A stretch of DNA of 39,268 nt, from positions 1-39,268 of the forward strand of contig ADNK01000211.1 in assembly GCA_000320545.1 (NCBI GenBank). Direction: 5' to 3'. Below the pieces are notes generated by a model that was given only the letters and a program-made list of their open reading frames with translations, did no database searches and was not told the DNA's origin. Below are positions 9,837 to 21,319 of this stretch, in pieces. The position numbers and the translations under genes are program-made. The DNA comes from Bigelowiella natans CCMP2755. Its lineage: Eukaryota; Cercozoa; Chlorarachniophyceae. Every line of letters begins with the position of its first letter. Position 1 is the first letter of the stretch.

Positions 9837-10627
9837 TCACTTCAACGCAGGCGTTCCCCACTGGCAGGACTGCTCGACCCCGAGGTTGTTGACACCTCGC
9901 GCCAGCTTGAACCACCCCTGCTCACCCCAGTAGGTGCCCCACGAGTTGCGGCCGATCCAGTAGTCGAGCCCCGTCTCCTCGTCATGGCCATAGCCCGCAA
10001 TGGAGATGGAATGGTCCATCTGGGTGCATCCTGACTTGTCAAGGAAGACGCCGCCGGTGTACTGCTCAAACTCAGGAGTCACGCAGATCGAGCAGGCGAT
10101 GGGCCCGCGCGCGCCGATCTCGGCGACCATGGCGTCGTGGTTTGCCTTGGCGTCCGAGGCGTTGATGACCCCGTACTCGTCGACGAAGATCTTGGTGAAG
10201 TTGTTCTGGCCGCTGGGGCTCCCCATTGCGAAGCATCCCTTGCCGCGTACACAGTTTTGGCAGACTCCGATGTCATCGCACTTGAAGTCGTCGTAGAGGT
10301 TCTTGGCCTGGTAGTTCTGGCAAGTCTCATGCACAGCGCCGTTCGCATGGATCCATGGGTAGACGTCAGCAGGGTCGCCTCCCTTGCAGCCTCCAGCGCC
10401 CTGGGACTGATCGCTGGGTGGCGGCATGCAGTTGACGAGCTGTGGCAACGATTATTGAAACGGTGTCGTCATCGTCAAATCAAATGGTAGGAGGGAGGTG
10501 ACGAGACGAAATGCGGGGTAGGCAGGGTGATGTGGAGGCTAGCCTTTACTCCATGTGAACATGCATACATACATACACGCATAGAAGTTTAAAGGGAAAT
10601 TCTTGGTAAAAAATCTCTGAAAACGAT

Positions 10628-10674
<47 letters not shown>

Positions 10675-12653
10675 CTGCTGGGGAGAGAGGAAGACGTGTG
10701 GGAAGGCATTCTTTCGAGCCAACTGGAAGCGATCATTCAGAGCAGAGGTTGTCGCATGAGCCCAGCAGCTTCCACAGTACCTAAACAGGAACAATGATGA
10801 TTACGAGGAGTTCAGGACGACGACAATGCTGTACTGCTCGCACCACATCGCAGTTATCACGTTCTCATCGTCATCGTCATGATCACAATCATTACTGAGG
10901 AATATGCTGGTTGCGATCTGGAGAGGCATAGTTGACTTTGTCAGGTCCCACAGCTCTGATGTCGAAGGATGCAGGGGCGTCTTCCAGCTTGGGGAGGGGG
11001 CTCACGACGCGCGTCTCAGGATCGGCGCTCATTTGCTTGCCGCCAGAAGGACGAGCCGAGTAGTCGAAGAAGGTCCCGGTAGGAATAGAGGCGTCTACTG
11101 TGAACGCCGCATCCTCGCCACGCTGTAGTGTCCGTTGTTGCTGCTGCATCTTGGAAGGGGTAGCCCACGAGCAGCTCTGCTCAACCCCTAGATTCTTCCC
11201 GCCCATGCGGATCTTCGCGAAGCCGTCCTCGCCCCAGTAGGTTCCCCACGAGTTGCGGATGATCCAATACTCGCCATGGTCCGGGTCGGTGCCCCACCCC
11301 ACGATGCTGAGGATGTGGTTTGGCATGGGGAGCAGCACCCTCTGCTCGAAGATTCCGCCAGGGTAACTCTCCACGGCCTTGGTTGTCCCGAATGCCTCGA
11401 GCTCGTCGGTTGCGTGGATGCCGCAAGCCAGCGGCCCGTTTTGATAGATCTCCGCCTTGAGCTTCTGTGCGCTAGCGACTGGCTGCGCCTTCGCGTCGAG
11501 GTCGGATCCGCCGTCCGCGTATCCATACTCGGCGAGAGTCCACAGGGTGGGGTTCTTTATCTGCGCGCATGTGCCATTCGGGGAGCAAGTCTCGCAAACG
11601 CCGAGAGGGCTGCAGTCGTTCCCGTCATTTGTCGCTTCGTAGTTCTGCCACCACAGACAAAATGGTGAGGAGGAGGAGGATACCCACTTATTATCATCAT
11701 CGTCATCGCCATCATTATTGCTCATCACAGGCAGCAATGGCAATAGCAGCATGTATTGTTGGTATTAAAGTTGCACCTGGCAAGTCTCATCAGGAAGACC
11801 ATGACGCTCAAGATAATCGAAAACTCCACCCACGTTTCCACCGTTGCAAGAGCCGCCACCGCCACAGTTAATCAAAACCTGGATTTATGTAATCAATCGA
11901 TCATGAGTTCCTGTCGGTTGAAGCCGTAATTTCGTTGTTGTTGTTGTATTAGTAGTAGTAGTAGCAGCAGCTGCTGCAGTATTGATATTCACCTGTGGTG
12001 CGAGGATAGTTTCTGGGTAGCCGCCCTGTTCAATAGCAAACGTACTTTGAGAATATATCCAGGCACAGATACACACGCATATATAGATAGACAGGTAGAG
12101 ATAGAGAGAAGGAGAGAGAGACGGAGAGAGAGAGAGAGAGGGGAGAGAGAGAGACGTCTAAACAACCTTTTGAGCAATCTTGATTCGGTCGTTAAGCATA
12201 GAAAGGGTACCGAACGCCCAACATGCGCCGCAGTACTGTGGAATATCTGATGAAGATGAAGTTAATTAGCGAACTTTCGAGCAGCACGAGGTTATTCTTC
12301 TCGATTGTTGAAAGTAACTCAAAGAAAATAAACTGTCTTTTCGCAAATGATCCGAATTGCACTCGGAACATTTACTTTGAATCGCATTTTGACTGGAATT
12401 TGTTTTGTCATAATCATTTACGTTGATTGCGGCTTTCCGTTAGGAAGTTGGTTCCGTTGATGTTCCTCCAGTCCCAGTTGGCAGGCAGATCCGCTACGCT
12501 CATCAATTCATGCGCGCGCTTCTCCGACACGATGTTTTCCTTGTATAGCCAAGGTGTGCTGTTGAAGAACCTTGCGCTTGCTGGCGCAAGGAGGAGCAAG
12601 AGAGTGAGGGAGGGGAGCATGGTTTCTGTGCCTCGGTTATGCCGCTGTTTCAT
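9837..12653 (-). CDS. Tandem double-domain cathepsin X/Z (papain family C1) protease
   Basis: Seven exons: 12653-12422, 12246-12167, 12025-11993, 11878-11777, 11644-10896, 10780-10675, 10439-9837. They total 1905 nt in perfect phase (634 aa). A hydrophobic signal peptide starts at Met12 (MLPSLTLLLLLAPASA), so translation may begin at 12620. A short propeptide without Cys leads to catalytic domain 1 at about 56-340: Cys86 (HIPQYCGACWAF), His259 (PNHILSIVGWG), Asn280 (IIRNSWGTYWGE). A linker of about 45-50 residues with a Gln run leads to domain 2, from about 385: Cys404 (HIPQYCGSCWAH), His577 (MDHSISIAGYG), Asn599 (GRNSWGTYWGE). Both domains keep the His-Ile-Pro mini-loop insertion typical of cathepsin X, a lysosomal carboxypeptidase. 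Normal cathepsin X has one domain. The fusion is supported by an exon spanning the end of domain 1, the linker and the start of domain 2. Confidence 0.93.
10634..10672. repeat. (TA)n microsatellite at a splice donor
   Basis: TA run in the last intron of the cathepsin gene, beginning only a few bases after the donor of the exon ending at 10675. Confidence 0.93.
12100..12154. repeat. (GA)n tract
   Basis: Interrupted GA repeat within the intron between cathepsin exons 2 and 3, just downstream of the exon 2 donor on the minus strand. Confidence 0.9.
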
Positions 12654-13164
12654 TGTGCGACATGGTACAAAGGCGTTTTATCCCCTACGACTTTTAAAAC
12701 TCTTGCTTATCATGCATTTTCGTAGGTTATTTCTTCAAAAATATTATTTTTTACGGGAACCGTACTCTGAATGGGAAAAAAAAAAAGCGGCCTTGCCGTC
12801 GCAGCTCCTGCACTCGCGTGCAAGTGTGTCCAATTCCGAGTTGCGCACCGAAATGTTATTTTCGATGGAATTCCAGAAGAAAAAGGGTTTAATAATTCGG
12901 GAGATCAAAATCGCCGTCACGTTTTGAAAATTTGAATTTTCCTCAAAGAGGACCGAGCCGTCGCTCATTGCCCAGCCGCTGGCGTTTCGAGCTGGAGTCT
13001 TGACCGAAAATTCGGTCCGCGGGCGATCCGAGCCCCTGGGCCTACACATCCGTTCTCATTTGCTAGTTTGAAACCCCAATGCTGGGTACAGTGAGGGGTC
13101 ACAACTAAAGAGCAGTTGATGAAGACGGGGCGACTGGGCTATAATTAGGAAACCTCACAGTCAG
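12654..13164. promoter_or_regulatory. Divergent intergenic region, cathepsin (-) / RPAP2-like (+)
   Basis: A spacer of about 510 bp between two start codons pointing apart, so it should hold both promoters. It carries several short inverted repeats of one kind: GACCGAA/TTCGGTC (13002-13008/13011-13017), GAAAATT/AATTTTC (12926-12932/12935-12941) and CGAAAT/ATTTTCG (12849-12854/12858-12864). No GCATGC words are seen. Function is inferred from position only. Confidence 0.5.
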
Positions 13165-13595
13165 ATGCCGGCTGTAAGAGTCGCCCCTCTGCTTTTTTGT
13201 TTCACATTGGGGCTCTTCGGCCCAGCCTGCGCACACGTATGCTGCAAACAGATAAGGAAGATAGAAGAGATAGGGGAGTTATGGGAGAAGGGCATGTCAA
13301 TGAACCAACATCCATACAGCAAACCTTTCTTCCTAATTTTCTCCCCGTCTCCATGTTGTCTTTCTGTCCACAGCTGGACGACTCGCGACATGGAAACATT
13401 CTTTCTGCTGATGCGGATGAGAAGATCAGCGACGCTGTTGCGGCTATACACATAAATGTTGCTACCTTTAACAACTCTCAAAAGAAACGCAGGGGGGGGG
13501 GCAAAACCAATGGGTCTACTTCTTCGGTCTGGAAGGTGGAAATCTTATTTTCGAGTTTGGATTATACTATTACTTGATTTATTAGAGAGTTTAAG

Positions 13596-13676
<81 letters not shown>

Positions 13677-14413
13677 ATATGTATATTTATAACATACACG
13701 TAGACACACGTCCACAAATGCAGCAGATTCTTAATACTGCAAATTTTGTGCACGCCACGCTTCCACCATATCACACTTACCTACATACGTAAAATCTCGA
13801 TACAACACTCCATGTCCTCAGCCTCGATTTGTTTATCGCTCGCATAGGTCCCGGGGGGGCGGACGCACAAAGCAATGCGGACGCAGTTTGTGAGCACGCG
13901 AAATATGACAAAGAGCGAGGCTCGACGAGAGGCCGAACACTATCTTGCCAAGCAGGCTGCTAACGAGCTTATCATGCAGAAGCATGGTGTATCCCTGTGT
14001 GGCAATGCAGGCTGCTTTCGGGAGCAAACCACGGCGGAGAAGAGCGAGGAGGAGGGGGGGGGTGGCGAGGAGGAGGAAGAGCGCCACTTGGACTCCGAGC
14101 AAAGAAAGAAGCGGACAAGAAAGAAAAAGAAAAAGAAAAAGACCGAGTAATTAATTGATGTTCTTGATCTTGCTGATGGATTGATTCTTTTGCTTTTGAG
14201 AAATGTAACTGTCATCATAATTATTCCATTTCTGTTCACCGCCCCGCCCCCTCTCTTCTCGCTCGCTTTTCCAGCGTCAAATGGCGGCTGAGCCTACAAA
14301 AGGCAGCGGATGGCAACAACTACTACGTTTTGACGAACGAGTGCGTAGTAGCATTAGGAAAGATGCGGAAGATATATCCTCGGACACTCGAAAAATATAC
14401 ACACATAGTTTGA
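13165..14413 (+). CDS. RPAP2/Rtr1-like zinc protein (short)
   Basis: Four-exon model: 13165-13173, 13374-13535, 13848-14146, 14275-14413, giving 202 aa in phase. The first exon encodes only Met-Pro-Ala before a strong GTAAGAG donor. Residues 87-113 (HYLAKQAANELIM, LCGNAGC) align by eye with the first half of the RPAP2/Rtr1 zinc domain, including spacing to the C-X4-C pair (Cys108, Cys113). The last exon (KWRLSLQ, YYVLTNEC) resembles the second half, but only Cys180 is present and the partner Cys looks replaced. A Glu-rich then Lys-rich stretch (about 120-155) sits between the halves. Rtr1 proteins remove Ser5 phosphate from the RNA polymerase II tail. Alternatives: an unrelated small protein, or exon 4 used in the other open frame (ATG at 14281, 49 codons). 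Confidence 0.45.
13602..13674. repeat. Compound (CT)n(CA)n microsatellite
   Basis: CT repeat 13602-13645 running directly into CA repeat to 13674, inside intron 2 of the RPAP2-like gene. Confidence 0.95.
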
Positions 14414-14557
14414 CAGACTTTGAATAAATTTGTCCTATTTTGCAAAACATACCCCTGGGGTTCAAACGTGATCACCACCACCACCAGCAGCAGCAGGAGG
14501 AGGAGGAGGAGGAGGAGGAGTAGCAGGAGTGGTTGTTGGTGATCGATGCCAATATGA
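14414..14557 (+). repeat. Spacer with (CAC)(CAG)(GGA)n triplet run
   Basis: The short gap between the RPAP2-like stop and the TMEM184 start contains successive CAC, CAG and GGA triplets (14473-14520). It should serve as 3' end and promoter for the two same-strand genes. Confidence 0.75.
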
Positions 14558-16309
14558 ATGGCTCTCCTAACCCTCCCCGCCATTATGCTACCCGGTAGGT
14601 ATAGCGAATCGGACGACGCTTACGACAATGGAGATATCCTGGAGAACGGCAACCATGATATTCTCCTTTACGTAGGTAGTGGAAGGAAAAATCCCTTATC
14701 TTACCTCTGCCGCCTCCCTTCCACTTTCTCTCGTACAATGCCAACATCGGACTACTATCATCATCAACGTTGTCGTCGTCGTCGTTATCATAATCCCCAT
14801 CCCTCGTCATCTCGCCAATAGCGATTTCATTTGCCGTTTGCATCAAAAACTACGACAGGCGCTGGTTTCCTGCTGTTCATTGTGGGCTGCTTCGTGTTCC
14901 AACTAGCCATGCACGCGCAGCACCTCCAGTGGGTGAAGATACAGCGGTGCTATCTCCGGATCATCTTCTTTGCGCCTCTGTATGCACTCTGCGCCTGGCT
15001 TAGCATCTGGCGCGCGCAGTATGCGGGCTATTTTGAGATCGCAAGAAGGTGGTTGCAGTCCTGAATTTGTGGTGATGATGCCGAAAGTACTGCCGGTGCT
15101 GGTGCAAGATCATCATCATTCTCATCAAAATAACCCACTCTCTCTTCACTTTTTTTTTTTTTTTCCCTGGTGCTGTTGTTCCTACTTCTCAGCACTTACG
15201 AAGGATACGTGCTCCTAGTCTTCGCTTTCATGATTCGCTACGCAGCAGGTGGGAGAGTAAGAGGAGGAGGAGGAGGAGGAGGAGGAGGAGGGAGGGGGAG
15301 GAGGAGAAGGAAGGGGGAGGGGGGGGAGATAAAAGCTTCGAGAGATAAAAGCTCAGAATTTATTTTGTATGAGAGGAGAGATAGGGAGCCTAGACCATGT
15401 ATAAGTAGATAAATCAACGTCTCCCCCCACCTTAGAGGCACAGCCATCTGGAGGATACGATGATGCTAGAAAGAGTGACGGGGGAGCAGGAGTACCTGTG
15501 GCAGGAGGAGCGGATGGGCCAGCGAAGAACCGAGAAGGAAACAACGACGATGATGATGATAATGACTGTGATTGTAGTGATAATGGTGAGGCTGGCGGCT
15601 TCCAGTCTTATCCTTCCTTTCCTTCCTCCGTCGATCATCGCGAGGCCCCGGCGAGATTTTATCTTTGCCCTTGCGCGTGCTCTGCCATTTGCGACTTCGA
15701 GGATCGCAACTTCGGATTGCAATTTGTAATACCCCCCCCCCTTCCCCCCCCCCTGCTGCCCGCCTTTTATCATACTGCAGCAATGAGAACCCCGGCCAAG
15801 AGTTCTACGACCGCCATAATATTCCGCTACTATGACAATTGCTTCCTTTCGTTTGGTTATTTCTTTGTGAGTCAATATTTCTGTGCTCCTCCTCCTCCTC
15901 CCCGTCCTCGTCGTTGTCAGTATATGTTCCTGGTGTATCAGTTCTGCGTGATCAAGCCGGTGGTGACCGTCGTTGCCAAGCTGCTCGAGGACGAGCACAG
16001 AATCATCCAGCAAGACATGTATCTCAAGACCACTGTCATCTTCAGCGTGACCGTGGCACTCATCGGTAGTCACGCAGCTGACGATATCATAAGAACGAGC
16101 ATCATATTCTATGTTAGAAGCCACGAAATCGCATGGTAGGAGGTGATGTTGTTCGGCCTATGCGAGAGACACTAACCATCGATATCCACCGCTGCGTTGC
16201 GGCGGCCTTCTACTGTAGGAATCATCAACATCTACATGAATCTGAAAGAAAAGTGCGAGATATTGAATCCCGGATCGAAAATCGGGTATACAATATTCAC
16301 ACACTAATA

Positions 16310-16358
<49 letters not shown>

Positions 16359-16374
16359 TTACATTTTATGTATT

Positions 16375-16422
<48 letters not shown>

Positions 16423-17395
16423 TAGCACATGTGGTGCCGTTTTCCTTGATTAATCGAAGGAGGTCCATGTGCTGACCGACCCGCATCTTTTCTTTAATAT
16501 GAGAGCCTCAAAACAAAAGCACGGGGATATCTTCTATTTTGCGGAGAATGGATTACTTTGAGTTTTTACTCCCTCTCCCCCTCCCTCGTTGCCAAATCCC
16601 CCTCCCCCCCCCCCTTTCTACTCCTGTTGCGTGTTGCTTTTGCGACTTCGCCCATTATAGACTGTTGAAGGGCGTCGTTTTCTTCACCGTCTGGCAGGAA
16701 GTGATCTTCCATATCCTCATCAGTGAGGGGTAAGTTGTTGTAGATGTGTCCCACCCTCACCCCGCAACTCCCTTCTTCTGAGTCATCTTTGTAAGAAGAA
16801 GAAGAAGGAGGGGCGTGTATCAACCTAAAGTATTGAACAGCATTGAATGAAACCCGTGCACCGGCGATAACTAAACGTATCTTCTCCTTTCTCCTGCACA
16901 GCGTTATTGAGTCCGTGTACTGCCGAGTTACGTGTGACAGTGGCGATGGAAATAGCGGGGGGGGAGGGGGGAGCGGGCAGTGTCCCAGCGTGTGCCGGCC
17001 TGACGTACCCCGTTCCGGTGTCCGTTCAGTAGCGATGCTGGTTGTGTTGGAGATGACTGTCCTCGCAGTCTGCAACTTGTGGGTATTTTCTCACAAGGAT
17101 CAAATACTCTCGATGGGGGGCAAGAGCGCGAGGAAAACAATGCAAAAGCACGTAAGAACTGCACTAATTTAGTATATTTAACAACTTCGGGGGAGAAGGA
17201 GGAGTAATGTGGAGTGTGTTTCAGCCGAAAATAGAGGAGAAGATCGGTCGGATAAGGGGGGAAAAAGAAAGCTCTTCGTCGTCGTGCCTTTGCTCTTCAA
17301 CCTCGTCATCGTTGCCTAGCCGTATGTGTTGGTTGTTGGTGTCCGTGCTGAATGTCTTTGACTTCTCTGACGATGAAGGTGCGGTGCGTATGTAG
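14558..17395 (+). CDS. TMEM184 / OST-alpha family (DUF300) multi-pass membrane protein
   Basis: Exons 14558-14671, 14822-15048, 15193-15248, 15436-16065, 16219-16285, 16661-16729, 16902-17151 and 17225-17395 keep phase (up to 527 aa). Family landmarks in order: a first membrane helix (GFLLFIVGCFVFQLAM), the RIIFFAPLYALCAWLS helix, STYEGYVLLVFAFM, YQFCVIKPVV (the VKP motif), a helix ending in KEKCEIL, KGVVFFTVWQEVIF, and VLEMTVLAVCNLWVF. Relatives are seven-helix proteins of plasma or vacuolar membrane (TMEM184, LAZ1, OST-alpha). The 15436-16065 exon stays open but includes a long acidic loop (NNDDDDDND) and Pro runs from C-rich DNA. It probably hides one or two introns, since a CAG just before 15916 is a good acceptor. 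The first exon is chosen on phase and an ATG only. Confidence 0.82.
15260..15307. repeat. (GGA)n tract
   Basis: Purine triplet run at the 5' end of a TMEM184 intron, starting about 10 nt after the donor at 15249. Confidence 0.92.
16315..16419. repeat. (TA)n and (GA)n microsatellites
   Basis: TA run 16315-16353 and GA run 16377-16419 in a single TMEM184 intron. Confidence 0.95.
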
Positions 17396-18805
17396 CAACA
17401 TGGATTGAAAAAATACTTTCCTCTGCAAGTTGTTGTACTCCTAAACATTCACTTTCCAACTGATACTTCTTGGTACCGTGAGCGATATTGTTCTCATCCA
17501 CGCCAACCACTAGACACACTTCGGCTTCAACATTTCACACTTACAACGTTTTTTGATAAATCCAAAGATGTGATGAACTTGTGATCAAGAGAAACGAGCC
17601 GTTGAAGAAAGCGATAGCAGCACCAGCATCGCTGGAACAACCTCTCCGCCATGGCTAATTTCTCAGCTGCCCATGTGCCTGTTCCGCTCCTCAGTTTACG
17701 GTTGCAATTCCAATGATCAATCATGTGTTGCGAAGTTGAGGATCATGACGCAGAAAAAAATGATTTGAGAACTCATCATGTGTTGAAAGCGCAGGGTCTA
17801 GATGGAGCGTGTGCATGTAGTTGCGACAGATCACACACGCCTAGACGCGACTGCACTGCACGAAGAAAAACAAGGTGCACGCAGGCTTCAACACAGTCAC
17901 ACGTGGCACGTGTGGACACATCATACACAACAGCTAGACAGAGCTAGCGTCATGGTGTCGCTCCTGCTGTGAGCACATCCCGACACATGCTGGAACACAG
18001 GAAGCACTTGATCTGAGAAGCTGTGGCTGCGCGCGTTCATTTCGTGCGCATGACTAGATGATCCCAGCCCAGACGTGCATGATAATCATCATGAAATCGA
18101 TTCACATTTGGCTGCTTGTCAAGATCAGCCTGCAGTTGGGCAGGAAAAAATGCAAGTCGAGATGATGTCGCGATGAATGTGAACGATGCGAATGCGCACA
18201 GCGGCGTGTGCGCTTGTCTGCAAAAGCACGCTTCCAAGTCTGCATCGCACAGGGAGCCCTGTCAACAGCACTCGAAACGTCGTCAGTTCGAACAACGAGC
18301 TTGATGTGCAAAAATTGAAACTTCATTGTGTGCAATTGATGCTCAACGCCAACAAACTGCCAGAGTGATCACAGGACTGCGCGCTGACTGACTAGCTGAG
18401 CGACTGAACCAAGTGAGCAGCTGAAAGGATCATTGGATGATTGAATGAATGAATGAACAAAGTGCTTTCAATGCTTCAGTTGAAAGGATCATCGGACTTG
18501 CTGACTCATCAACGTGCTCCCCTGGCCATGACAAGAAAGAGCAACCAAAGAAAGATCGAAGATTTGCTGTGCACCCGCTGCTCTGAATCCGGGAACAGGT
18601 GAGCTCATCCTCTCCGACTGACAAAGGTTCATGTCGTAATGTCAGAACGATGGGCGTTTATACTAGAAAATAATCAAGATTTTTTCTGGAGGAGGAGTGT
18701 GCTATTTTACTGGAGTGAAGGCATATTTCTTATGTCGCAGTATCGAATCGCACCTCATATTGTAAAACAGTTGCTGCCAAAAGTCGGGCCGCCCCATATC
18801 TCGCC
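17396..18805. other. Spacer TMEM184 - FKBP15
   Basis: About 1.4 kb with no convincing gene. From about 17720 to 18640 it is dense in CATG, TGCATG and GATCAT words with short local repeats such as TTGAAAGGATCATCGG near 18480 (cf. 18421). Many short open frames occur on both strands, but none shows family motifs or splice support. It should contain the TMEM184 3' UTR and the FKBP15 promoter. Confidence 0.6.
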
Positions 18806-19479
18806 ATGGATAGCGACGATGAGATCGATTTCTCACTGCCAAAGGGGGGGTTTGGGCGATCTGGTGGGCCGTCCAAGCTCGGGAAACTCTTCGATATGGA
18901 TGACCAGTACTCCACCAAAGGCAATACGTCTCTGAGCTACTCTGCGCCTACAAAGAAGAAGCAACAGCAAGATGGTCAGCAACTAAGACTGCGCGACGAT
19001 TTTAGTGTGTTTTGAGGCGCGGATGAAGCAAGGCGTACATTTATAGAAACGGCGATATTAACATGTAGTTGCAGTCGGGCATTTAAAATCTGATTCGGCG
19101 TTGCGCCGCACTTGGGAGAATTCTCGACTTAACCCTATTCTCATTCTTGATTCTCTCTTCCTCCTTTCCGCCACCATCTCCTAGAGCAAAAGACCGGCAT
19201 GCAGATGCTCCACGCATGCTACGCTGTCATCGTTCTCTACAAGAACGGGGTTAGAATGATTGCGTAATAAGCGCCAATAACACCGTTGTTCCCTGATTGG
19301 ACTGTTTGCGACTATCAGACACCGACAAATCTCGGCAACCACATGATATCGCTTGTGAGACTGCCCAATGACGGGCCGTTTCGCATGGTAGTACTGCACA
19401 TCCATTGTGTTTATTCGTTGCGACGACGACGAACGGCAGATTCTTTCTAACTCTAAATGCGCGCGAGTGCATGTATGTT

Positions 19480-19519
<40 letters not shown>

Positions 19520-21251
19520 GTGTGGTGTATGCGTTTGTATTGTTTTGTTGAAATAGAGGCAGATAGTTAATCATTGCTGTTATTCTGATCGACTTAGCTC
19601 CTTATCAACGCCCAAAGTAAGAAGCCAGTGGCCCAATTCGCATTGACGGCCTCTTTCAAGATTACGGTAGAAGTCGGCAACTTTTGTGTCACTGTCACAC
19701 TGAAAAGTTCCTTAGTCTTTCTAAGAATGCAGATGTGTGTATGTGTGTATGTGTGTGTGTGCGCGCGCGCGCGTGCGACGAACCATAACCAGGAATGATG
19801 GCCATTACCTTACGTTACCTAGAATGTATTCGCACCCTTATTGAATCACGCGCACACCACACCACATGCTGTATATATTTGTTTGAAATTTCATATGTTA
19901 CGTATTCTTTACATCTTGATTTGCGTTGCAACCTCCCTTCTGCTCCCCCTCCCCGGCTACTCTCTCCTGTTTTTTTCCCGCAGCTCCTTCCAAACAACTA
20001 CGCCCAGTTCTTCGATTCTCAAAACAACCGATTTGCTGCGTACTTTGGAAAAGAGAAGGTGGTAGCGCGATGATGTCGTCGCTGCTCTTCCAAAGGCAGC
20101 GCGCGCACAGACACACTTACCCCTTAACGCGTAACTGCTTTGCTGATTCTGATCTCCACCGTTGGAATTGTTTTGAAGGGGGAAGAGGTGCGGGCCGCGT
20201 TTATGACGAAACTTGCCCAGGTTCAGTACGCCGAGGCTGTCAGGGCAGAGGGGCAGCTCAAAGATCTAATCATCGTTGATTTGACATTGGGGACTGGTAA
20301 GTGTTTTTCGGGGGGGGGTCGGGAAGAAAACTTGGATGGGTGATAGGGTCCAACAAACAAGAAAGCTCTCGACGATTTTCTCGTCTTGAGTCTTTCCTTG
20401 AGAACTTCGAGCTTCTCTCAAAGAAGGATATGTGCCCTTTAAGATTTATGCACGATGCCAATGGTGGTATTATTGTTCCTGCGTTATCACCTTCCTGGCT
20501 GTCGTGCTCCCTCTTCTCCCTGACGCAACCATGACCATTGTCTTGTTCTTCAAACTCCCCTCCCGTCCCCCCCCTCCTCCTCTTCTCCCTCTCAGACAAT
20601 CCCGTGGAGCAGAACGACCTGGTGAACATCAGCTACGAGATCCACCTCCCCGCCGCGGGGGTGGAGTACCTGAAGGGGGGCCCGCTGGTCTCGCCGGTGG
20701 CAGCGGTGCCGAAGAAGAAATTCAAGATCGGTGATACAAGGGAGCTCAAGGTCATCCTGGGACTCGATAAAGGCGTCCGCGGGATGTCTAAGGGCGGCAA
20801 GAGACTCCTAGTCGTCCCGCCCGCGCTTGCTTACGGGGACCGTGAGAGCGCTACCATCCCCAAGAATGCCACCCTCCTCGTAAAGGTCACCCTCAACAAG
20901 TGCAAGCATGCAGCTGCTGGCGCTACGAAGGCCTCGTCGCAGCAGCAGCAGCAGCAGCAGCAGCAACAACGGCAAGTGGCCAGCAGCGGAGGCGGTAATA
21001 GCGGCGCCATACCATTCATCCCTAGCAGCAGCTTTGTGGGCGAGCGCAAGGGCTATGTCTTCCGCGCAGGCGAAAAGGTGTTTGCTACTGGTGTGGTGGG
21101 GGGGGGGGGGGGGGGGGGGGGGGGGAAAAAAATTACATCTCTTTCTCCCCACTACATATATGGTGATTTACGCCAATACCCCTACCGGGGGTGGGGGGAG
21201 TATTCAGAGGGAAAACCATCGCTGTGTCAACTTCAATAAATGGTGATCTCT

Positions 21252-21319
<68 letters not shown>

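Noticed and set aside
12744-13049. 101-codon minus-strand ORF upstream of the cathepsin gene
   Set aside because: Lies in the divergent promoter, lacks splice continuity with cathepsin exon 1, and shows no domain.
15432-16124. 230-codon minus-strand ORF
   Set aside because: It is the antisense shadow of the TMEM184 exon, with low-complexity Ile/Val runs from repeats.
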